Assembly (NCBI GenBank): GCA_017302775.1
Contig: JAFLDC010000043.1
Span: 1 to 11,763, forward strand
Length of the DNA stretch: 11,763 nucleotides
Origin: Sphingomonadales bacterium
GTDB taxonomy: Bacteria; Pseudomonadota; Alphaproteobacteria; Sphingomonadales; Sphingomonadaceae
Reading direction: 5' to 3'
In this document: one piece after another, positions 6,277-11,763 of the stretch
How the letters are laid out: each line of letters begins with the position of its first letter
Position numbering within the stretch: the stretch's first letter is position 1
Position numbers and translations under genes: made by a program
The notes under the pieces: generated by a model
Databases searched by the model: none
What the model was told of the DNA's origin: nothing
The model's input: only the letters and a program-made list of their open reading frames with translations

Positions 6277-8936
6277 CGCAGCGCCGCCTGGGCCGCTGCC
6301 AACCGCGCGATCGGAACGCGGTAAGGGCTGGCGCTGACGTAATCGAGACCAACGGCTTCGCAAAACGCGATGCTGGCGGGATCGCCGCCATGCTCGCCGC
6401 AGATGCCGAGCTTGATCCCCGGCCGCGCCGCGCGCCCCCGCTCGGCCGCCAGTTCGACCAGCTGCCCAACCCCGTCGATGTCAAGACTGACGAAGGGATC
6501 ACGCGGAAAGATGCCCTGTGCCACATACTCGCCCAGAAACTTGCCCGCGTCGTCCCTCGAAACGCCCAGAGTAGTTTGAGTCAAATCATTGGTGCCGAAC
6601 GAGAAAAATTCGCCTTCCGCAGCGATTTCACCAGCCATCAGGGCAGCGCGTGGCAATTCGATCATGGTCCCGACCAAATAGTCGAGAGTGCGGCCCTTTT
6701 CCGCGAAAACATCGGTTGCCGTGCGGTCAACCAAGGCTTTCAGGATCGCCAGTTCCTTGCGCGTGGCGACCAGCGGGATCATCACTTCCGGCACCGGGGG
6801 TTCGCCGCCCTGCCCGGCAACATCGCAGGCCGCTTCGAAGATGGCGCGAACCTGCATTTCGTAGATTTCCGGGAAGGTGATCCCCAGACGGCAACCGCGG
6901 TGCCCCAGCATCGGGTTGAATTCATGCAGTTCCGCAGCCCGCCGCTTGAGCGTTTCGATGCCGATCCCGATCGTCTCTGACAGGTCGGCAAATTCGGCTT
7001 CGGCATGCGGCAGGAATTCATGCAGCGGCGGATCGAGCAAGCGGATGGTAACCGGGAGCCCGGCCATCACTTCGAAAATGCTGTGGAAGTCCGCCCGCTG
7101 CTCGGGCAGCAGCTTGGCCAGCGCGGCGCGGCGACCGCCCTCGTCCTCCGCCAGGATCATCTGGCGCACGGCAGCGATCCGACCGGCATCAAAGAACATG
7201 TGCTCGGTCCGGCACAGCCCTACCCCTTCCGCGCCAAACTGGCGCGCGGTCCGGCAATCGCCGGGCGTTTCGGCATTGGTGCGAACCTTCATCCGCCGGT
7301 GCCGGTCGGCCCAGCCCATCAGCACCCCGAAATCGCCGACCAGTTCCGGCTCGATCGTCGGGACGTGACCGGCCATCACCTCGCCCGTGGTGCCATCCAG
7401 CGTGACGAGATCGCCTTCCCTAAGCGCGCGCGACCCGATCCGCAGCGTGCGGCTCGCCATGTCGATCGACACTGCCGAGGCACCGGAAACGCAAGGCCGA
7501 CCCATCCCGCGTGCGACCACCGCCGCGTGTGACGTCATGCCGCCCCGCGCGGTCAGGATGCCCTTGGCAGCGTGCATGCCGTGGATGTCCTCGGGCGAGG
7601 TTTCGACCCGGACCAGGATCACCGCTTCGCCCCGTTCGGCCTTGGCCTGGGCGCTGTCGGCATCCAGCACGATCGCGCCGGAAGCCGCACCGGGGCTGGC
7701 CGGCAATCCCACCGTCAGTACGTCGCGCGCCGCCTGGGGATCCAGCGTAGGGTGCAGCAACTGATCGAGCGCCATCGGATCGACGCGCAGGATCGCGGTC
7801 TTTTCATCGATCAGGCCTTCGCCGGTCATATCGACCGCCATCTTGAGCGCAGCCTTGGCGGTGCGCTTGCCGCTGCGGGTCTGAAGCATCCACAGCTGCC
7901 CGCGCTCCACCGTGAATTCGATGTCCTGCATGTCGCGGTAATGCTTTTCGAGCAGTTCGAACACGGCTGCAAGTTCGCCATATGCGGCCGGCATTGCCTC
8001 TTCCATCGAGAGCGGCTTGGCCCCGGCACGCTCCCGGCTCGCCTTCGTCAGGTACTGCGGGGTGCGGATGCCAGCGACCACGTCCTCGCCCTGGGCGTTA
8101 ACCAGCCATTCGCCGTAATAGGCCTTCTCGCCAGTCGCGGGATCGCGGGTGAAGGCCACCCCCGTCGCGCTGGTATCGCCCATATTGCCAAACACCATCG
8201 CCTGGACGTTGACCGCCGTGCCCCAATCGCCCGGAATGTCGTTCAGCCGGCGATAGACCTTGGCCCGATCCGAATCCCAGCTGTCAAACACGGCGCGGAT
8301 TGCGCCCCACAACTGCTCCTGCACGTCCTGTGGGAACGGTCGGCCCAATTCGGCCTCGGCAATGGCCTTGTATTCCTTGACCAGCCCCTGCCAGTCCTCA
8401 GCCTGCATCTCTACATCGGCGTAGTAGCCCATGTCTTCCTTGGCGATTTCCAGCGCATCTTCAAACAGGTGATGATCCAGCCCCAGCACCACGTCTGCAT
8501 ACATCTGGATGAACCGGCGGTAGGAATCCCAGGCGAAGCGGGCATCGCCAGAACTGGCGGCCAGCCCTTCCACCGTGGCATCGTTGAGCCCAAGGTTGAG
8601 CACGGTATCCATCATGCCCGGCATGGAAACCCGCGCACCGGAGCGCACCGATACCAGCAGCGGATCGGCGGGATCGCCAAATTTCTTGCCGACGGTGGCT
8701 TCGATATGTGCCAGCGCGGTGGCGACTTCGGCCTTCACGCTGTCCGAAAAGTCTCCTCCTTCGGCCAGGTAGCGGACGCATTCTTCGGTGGTGATCGTAA
8801 ACCCCGGCGGCACCGGCAGGCCGATCCCGGCCATTTCGGCGAGGTTGGCGCCCTTGCCGCCGACAATAGTCTTGTCGCGGCTGCGAGGGTCGTCGCTGCG
8901 CGCTGAGCCACCGAATGTGAATACGTATGAAGTCAT
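6273..8936 (-). CDS. ppdK: Pyruvate, phosphate dikinase
   Basis: PPDK interconverts pyruvate, ATP and phosphate with phosphoenolpyruvate, AMP and pyrophosphate in the cytosol, and links pyruvate to gluconeogenesis or acts in reverse in glycolysis. The 887 residues match the bacterial family length. The N-terminal ATP-grasp domain begins with TIVGGKGANLAEM (23-35). The central phosphohistidine domain has GGMTSHAAVVARGMGRPCVSG, with the swivelling His470. The C-terminal PEP/pyruvate TIM barrel contains GVGLCRTEHMFF (571-582) and KLGICGEHGGDP with catalytic Cys846. All key residues are present, with no truncation. The ATG at 8936 has only a weak ribosome binding site. It lies 261 bp downstream of glyS on the same strand, the familiar glyQ-glyS-ppdK order of alphaproteobacteria, but the long gap suggests its own promoter. 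Its TAA stop overlaps the TAG of the convergent methyltransferase gene (TTAG, 6273-6276). Confidence 0.97.
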   Translation of the reverse strand: MTSYVFTFGGSARSDDPRSRDKTIVGGKGANLAEMAGIGLPVPPGFTITTEECVRYLAEGGDFSDSVKAEVATALAHIEATVGKKFGDPADPLLVSVRSGARVSMPGMMDTVLNLGLNDATVEGLAASSGDARFAWDSYRRFIQMYADVVLGLDHHLFEDALEIAKEDMGYYADVEMQAEDWQGLVKEYKAIAEAELGRPFPQDVQEQLWGAIRAVFDSWDSDRAKVYRRLNDIPGDWGTAVNVQAMVFGNMGDTSATGVAFTRDPATGEKAYYGEWLVNAQGEDVVAGIRTPQYLTKASRERAGAKPLSMEEAMPAAYGELAAVFELLEKHYRDMQDIEFTVERGQLWMLQTRSGKRTAKAALKMAVDMTGEGLIDEKTAILRVDPMALDQLLHPTLDPQAARDVLTVGLPASPGAASGAIVLDADSAQAKAERGEAVILVRVETSPEDIHGMHAAKGILTARGGMTSHAAVVARGMGRPCVSGASAVSIDMASRTLRIGSRALREGDLVTLDGTTGEVMAGHVPTIEPELVGDFGVLMGWADRHRRMKVRTNAETPGDCRTARQFGAEGVGLCRTEHMFFDAGRIAAVRQMILAEDEGGRRAALAKLLPEQRADFHSIFEVMAGLPVTIRLLDPPLHEFLPHAEAEFADLSETIGIGIETLKRRAAELHEFNPMLGHRGCRLGITFPEIYEMQVRAIFEAACDVAGQGGEPPVPEVMIPLVATRKELAILKALVDRTATDVFAEKGRTLDYLVGTMIELPRAALMAGEIAAEGEFFSFGTNDLTQTTLGVSRDDAGKFLGEYVAQGIFPRDPFVSLDIDGVGQLVELAAERGRAARPGIKLGICGEHGGDPASIAFCEAVGLDYVSASPYRVPIARLAAAQAALR

Positions 8937-9197
8937 GGTTTTTCGCCGTTTTCATGAACCGGCGAATCGGTGGCCGGTGTGATCCTGCCCCTAACCACCG
9001 GCAGCGGCTGAGTCAGCCTTTTCGTGCGCTGCTTCGACAAGGCCGAACCGAGTGGTGGTGCGCAACAGGGCTGCTGCGCCGTTCCCATTGCTTGACAGAT
9101 GTGTAAAGTTGTCAAGCGATCGCTATGATCCAACACATTGTATTGAATAGGCTTTTTATCCAAATTGACATGGGGCGCATTTTTCCGTGCGCACGCC
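8937..9197 (-). promoter_or_regulatory. ppdK upstream region: AT-rich promoter area and structured leader
   Basis: This 261-bp gap between glyS and ppdK has no credible gene. Its distal half (about 9091-9170) is conspicuously AT rich for this genome. GCTTGACA (9090-9097) and TGTCAAGC (9110-9117) form a perfect 8-bp inverted repeat with a 12-bp centre. On the minus strand it provides TTGACA (9115-9110), followed 17 bases later by AGCAAT, a possible though weak -10 for ppdK. TACAAT on the minus strand, near 9140, is another -10 candidate without a good -35. The proximal half contains the hairpin GGCTG/CAGCC (9006-9018) and three mutually complementary segments (8958-9002). The transcription start is not established. 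Confidence 0.45.
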
Positions 9198-11348
9198 CTA
9201 ACCCTCAATCCGCGAAAAATCCGCGACGCCGTGCACCGCATCGCGGAAACGCGCCAGCAGCGAGAGGCGGAATGCACGCTTGGCTGGATCGGCATCGTTG
9301 ACGGTCACCTCTTCGAAGAACGTGTCGATCGGTGCGCGCAGCGAAGCCAGCGCTGCCATCGCCCCGGCAAAGTCCTCAGCCGCAACGGCTGCAGCGACCG
9401 TCGGCCCGGCCGCGTCAATCGCATCGATCAGCACCTTTTCCGCAGGTTCGGGGGTGTAGGAAAGCTCTTTCCTCTCTTCGCCCTTCCCCTGTGGGGAGGG
9501 GTTGGGATGGGGGTTCGAGGCCAGCGTTGGTACCCCCGCCCCCGGCCCCTCCCCAATGGGGAGGGGAGCAGAATACCCTTCCTTCTTGAGGATGTTCGCT
9601 GCGCGCTTGTAGCCGGCGAGCAGGTTGGTGCCGTCTTCGGTGCCGACAAAGGCCTGGAGCGCGTGGACGCGGGCGAGCAGGCGGACGAGATCGTCCTCGC
9701 CGCCGAGCGCGAAGACCGCGTCGATCAGATCGTGGCGGACGCCCGCCTCGCGTTGCTGGACCTTGAGGCGGTCGGCGAGAAATTCGATCAGGTCGTTTCT
9801 GTCATGGTAAATAGCCGAATTGAAACCCTCTCGACGCCCCACTGCGACCCTGAGACTTTCATCGAGCGGGAATCGCAATTCATTTTCCAAAATGAGTGAT
9901 AACAGGCCAAGCGCAGCACGCCGTAGGGCGAAGGGATCCTTTGAGCCGGTTGGTGGCAAGCCAATCTCAAAAAAGCCTATCAACGTATCCAGCTTGTCCG
10001 CCAGCGCCACCGCCACTGTCACCGGCGCGGTCGGCACGTCATCGCCCTGGCCGACCGGCTTGTAGTGATCGCGGATCGCATCGGCGACGGCATCGGGCAG
10101 GCCTTCGGCGCGGGCGTAGTAGCCGCCCATCAGGCCTTGCAGTTCGGGAAATTCGCCGACCATTTCGGTGACGAGGTCGGCCTTGCACAGTTCCGCAGCC
10201 TGCCGCGCCAGCGCCGGATCGCAGTTCGGGACAACGCCCTCACTCGCAAGCCATTCCGCCAGCTTGGCCACCCGCGCGACCTTGTCGGCGACGGTGCCCA
10301 GCTTTTCGTGGAAGGTGATCCGTTCCAGCTTTTTCGCCTGCTCGGCCAGCGGCACCTTGCGGTCCTGTTCCCAGAAGAACCGCGCGTCGGAAAGCCGCGC
10401 GGCGAGGACCTTGCGGTTGCCGGCCACGATCTCTGCTCCGCCATCGCGGGCGACGATGTTCGCGGTGCAGACAAAGGCATTGGCGAGTTTCCCCGCAGCA
10501 TCGTTGCATACGAAATATTTCTGGTTGGTTCGCGCGGTTAGCTGAATAACCTCTGGCGGAACATCAAGATAGGTCTCGTCAAACCGGCCCAGCAGCGGCA
10601 CCGGCCATTCGGTCAGCCCCGCGTTCTCGATCACCAGCCCTTCGTCCTCGACCAGCTTCAGTCCGGCGGCAGCGGCGGCCGCCTTGGCCTGTTCGCGGAT
10701 CAGGTTCTCCCGCTCGGCATGGTTGACGATCACATGGGCCGCGCGCAGCTTGGCTGAATATTCATCCGCACTGGCAATCTCGATCTCGCCATCCGAATGA
10801 AACCGGTGGCCGCGTGTCTGGTTGCCTGAAGGGAGTCCGTCGATTTCGAACGGCACCACTGCGCCGTCCAGCAGCGCGACAATGCCGGACAGCGGGCGGA
10901 CCCAGCGCAGGCTTTCGGTACGAATCGAGGCTGCGCCCCAGCGCTGGCTCTTGGGCCAGGGAAAGCTGCGTATGATCGCGGGGATTGCCTCGGCCAGCAC
11001 CGCGGCGCTCGCCCGGCCCGGCTTGTCGATCACGGCGAACAGCACCCCGTCGCGCTCAACCAGATCGGTTTCGGCGAGGCCGGTCTTGCGCAGAAACCCT
11101 TCGAGCGCTTGCGGCGGCGCACCGACGCGCGGGCCTTTGAGTTCTTCGCTGACTGCCGCGGTTTCAGCGGGCAGACCGCGCGCAATCAGGGCGAGGCGGC
11201 GCGGAGTGGACCAGACCGTGATTTCGCCCAGCGCGACCCCGGCCTCATCCATCGCCTTGCGGAACAGCCGTTCCAGATCGGCGCGCGCGCCAGCCTGCAT
11301 CCGTGCCGGGATTTCTTCGCTGCGCAGTTCGAGGAGGAAATCGCTCAC
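9198..11348 (-). CDS. glyS: Glycyl-tRNA synthetase beta subunit (with in-frame REP-like insertion)
   Basis: The beta subunit of the alpha2beta2 glycyl-tRNA synthetase, which binds tRNA-Gly and is needed with GlyQ for charging. The chosen start is GTG at 11348, giving the classical N-terminus [21 protein letters not shown] site lies 8 bases upstream (11360-11357), and the GTG overlaps the glyQ stop (GTGA, 11348-11345), indicating coupled translation. A longer start at 11402 would run 54 bases into glyQ and add non-family residues. The protein has 716 residues, with RTNQKYF near 273-279, an HD-like region including [15 protein letters not shown] near 395-410, and a C-terminal DALR anticodon-binding domain. 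Residues ~592-628, between ILKKEG and LSYTPEP, are a Pro/Gly-rich stretch encoded by a palindromic repeat. The frame is intact on both sides, so the enzyme is presumably active. Confidence 0.95.
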   Translation of the reverse strand: MSDFLLELRSEEIPARMQAGARADLERLFRKAMDEAGVALGEITVWSTPRRLALIARGLPAETAAVSEELKGPRVGAPPQALEGFLRKTGLAETDLVERDGVLFAVIDKPGRASAAVLAEAIPAIIRSFPWPKSQRWGAASIRTESLRWVRPLSGIVALLDGAVVPFEIDGLPSGNQTRGHRFHSDGEIEIASADEYSAKLRAAHVIVNHAERENLIREQAKAAAAAAGLKLVEDEGLVIENAGLTEWPVPLLGRFDETYLDVPPEVIQLTARTNQKYFVCNDAAGKLANAFVCTANIVARDGGAEIVAGNRKVLAARLSDARFFWEQDRKVPLAEQAKKLERITFHEKLGTVADKVARVAKLAEWLASEGVVPNCDPALARQAAELCKADLVTEMVGEFPELQGLMGGYYARAEGLPDAVADAIRDHYKPVGQGDDVPTAPVTVAVALADKLDTLIGFFEIGLPPTGSKDPFALRRAALGLLSLILENELRFPLDESLRVAVGRREGFNSAIYHDRNDLIEFLADRLKVQQREAGVRHDLIDAVFALGGEDDLVRLLARVHALQAFVGTEDGTNLLAGYKRAANILKKEGYSAPLPIGEGPGAGVPTLASNPHPNPSPQGKGEERKELSYTPEPAEKVLIDAIDAAGPTVAAAVAAEDFAGAMAALASLRAPIDTFFEEVTVNDADPAKRAFRLSLLARFRDAVHGVADFSRIEG
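9481..9566. repeat. Pair of inverted REP-like palindromic units inside glyS
   Basis: Two related units of about 34-35 bp lie head to head. The left unit (9481-9514) has the hairpin CCCTTCCCC (9481-9489) / GGGGAGGGG (9493-9501) with loop TGT and one wobble. The right unit (9532-9566) has the perfect hairpin CCCCTCCCC (9546-9554) / GGGGAGGGG (9558-9566) with loop AAT. Inverted, the two units agree at most positions. Between them GGGGGT (9509-9514) pairs with ACCCCC (9532-9537), so the whole can fold as a three-arm cruciform around a 17-base centre. On the coding strand it reads PLPIGEG...[13 protein letters not shown], peptide strings that are typical translations of REP-like elements in GC-rich proteobacteria (from memory). 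Confidence 0.85.
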
Positions 11349-11763
11349 AGGCTCCACTCCGGATAGTCCCTGGCCCACTGGTCCCTGTTCTTGTCGATCC
11401 ACGCCTGGCAGCTGCCCTTGGCGAGATCGCGGACCCGGCCGATATAGCTGGCGCGTTCCTGGACAGAGATCACGCCGCGCGCCTGCAGGAGGTTGAACAG
11501 GTGGCTCGCCTCGATCGCCTGATCATAGGCGGCGAGCGGTATCGCGGCGTCGATACAGCGCCGGCACTCGGCCTCGGCCGCCTGGAAGCCCTTGAACAGG
11601 CTATCGGTATCGGCCACCTCGAAGTTGTACTTCGACATTTCCTGCTCGTTCTTCAGGAACACCTGGCCATAGCTGACCCCGGCATCGTTGAAGGCCAGGT
11701 CATAGACGTTGTCGACGCCCTGGATGTACATCGCGAGGCGTTCCAGACCATAGGTCAGTTCGC
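11345..11763 (-). CDS. glyQ: Glycyl-tRNA synthetase alpha subunit, C-terminal part (truncated by window edge)
   Basis: The catalytic alpha subunit of tetrameric glycyl-tRNA synthetase, which activates glycine with ATP. Only the last ~138 residues are in the window. The reading frame continues past the edge, beginning in [22 protein letters not shown], a strongly conserved GlyQ segment, and an internal Met at 11731 is not the start. Further conserved pieces are [18 protein letters not shown] and the C-terminal helical part with [20 protein letters not shown]. Full-length GlyQ is about 290 residues. The TGA stop is shared with the GTG start of glyS, so the two subunits, needed in equal amounts, are translationally coupled. 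Confidence 0.97.
   Translation of the reverse strand, partial: ELTYGLERLAMYIQGVDNVYDLAFNDAGVSYGQVFLKNEQEMSKYNFEVADTDSLFKGFQAAEAECRRCIDAAIPLAAYDQAIEASHLFNLLQARGVISVQERASYIGRVRDLAKGSCQAWIDKNRDQWARDYPEWSL

Noticed and set aside
5449..6363. A 304-codon minus-strand frame covering the methyltransferase gene
   Set aside because: It overlaps comF, the methyltransferase and the ppdK end at once, and its translation is low-complexity Arg/Gln/Ala-rich.
7572..8906. A 444-codon open frame on the + strand opposite ppdK
   Set aside because: It lies entirely antisense to a fully conserved PPDK. The translated sequence has no recognisable domain and is rich in His, Arg and Gln as expected from antisense reading of GC-rich codons.
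8953..8955. Upstream out-of-frame ATG before ppdK
   Set aside because: It opens a frame antagonistic to ppdK but has no ribosome binding site and no family resemblance, so an upstream regulatory ORF is not supported.
9006..9022. GGCTG-AGT-CAGCC followed by TTTT as a + strand terminator
   Set aside because: The stem is only 5 bp and no + strand gene precedes it. It is better seen as a small hairpin in the ppdK leader on the other strand.
9116..9123. GCGATCGC palindrome
   Set aside because: A single 8-bp palindrome in GC-rich DNA. It recalls the HIP1 core of cyanobacteria, but one copy here has no such meaning.
8933..9295. A 120-codon minus-strand frame across the glyS-ppdK gap
   Set aside because: It starts inside glyS in another frame and spans the promoter region. 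No family resemblance was seen, and it has no ribosome binding site.

Overview
The window looks like chromosomal housekeeping DNA from a high-GC alphaproteobacterium, most likely a member of the Sphingomonadales. The basis is codon usage, the adjacent glyQ-glyS-ppdK order, a divergent ComF / NDUFAF5-type methyltransferase pair, and a MerR regulator next to a DmdC/FadE5-type acyl-CoA dehydrogenase. The genus is inference. No tRNA, rRNA, insertion sequence, prophage or CRISPR array was seen.

Left part (1-1766, + strand): three genes joined by ATGA stop/start overlaps. They are the 3' end of an unrecognised charged, helical protein, a dienelactone-hydrolase-family enzyme with a complete Cys-Asp-His triad, and a TylF/MycF-type methyltransferase.

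Middle left (1785-4474, - strand): hisI (histidine biosynthesis), a MerR-family regulator and a 600-residue acyl-CoA dehydrogenase. The regulator and dehydrogenase form a likely operon. Its putative promoter/operator, a TTACGTAA dyad beside TTGACG, overlaps the hisI stop codon. Between hisI and comF (4475-4745) is a strong intrinsic terminator with a C(UUCG)G tetraloop, on the + strand. No + strand gene precedes it, so a small RNA is suspected.

Middle right (4746-8936): comF (-) is divergent from an NDUFAF5/BioC-like methyltransferase (+). The methyltransferase meets ppdK (-) tail to tail, with overlapping stop codons. The 261-bp ppdK leader/promoter region holds an AT-rich stretch, an inverted repeat containing TTGACA on both strands, and three mutually complementary segments that could form alternative hairpins.

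Right part (9198-11763, - strand): glyQ (5' end outside the window) and glyS, the two subunits of tetrameric glycyl-tRNA synthetase, overlap by GTGA. The most striking observation is inside glyS. A pair of inverted REP-like units of about 34 bp sits in frame and adds about 37 residues (proline/glycine rich) to an essential synthetase without breaking it, much like the Rickettsia palindromic elements found within genes.
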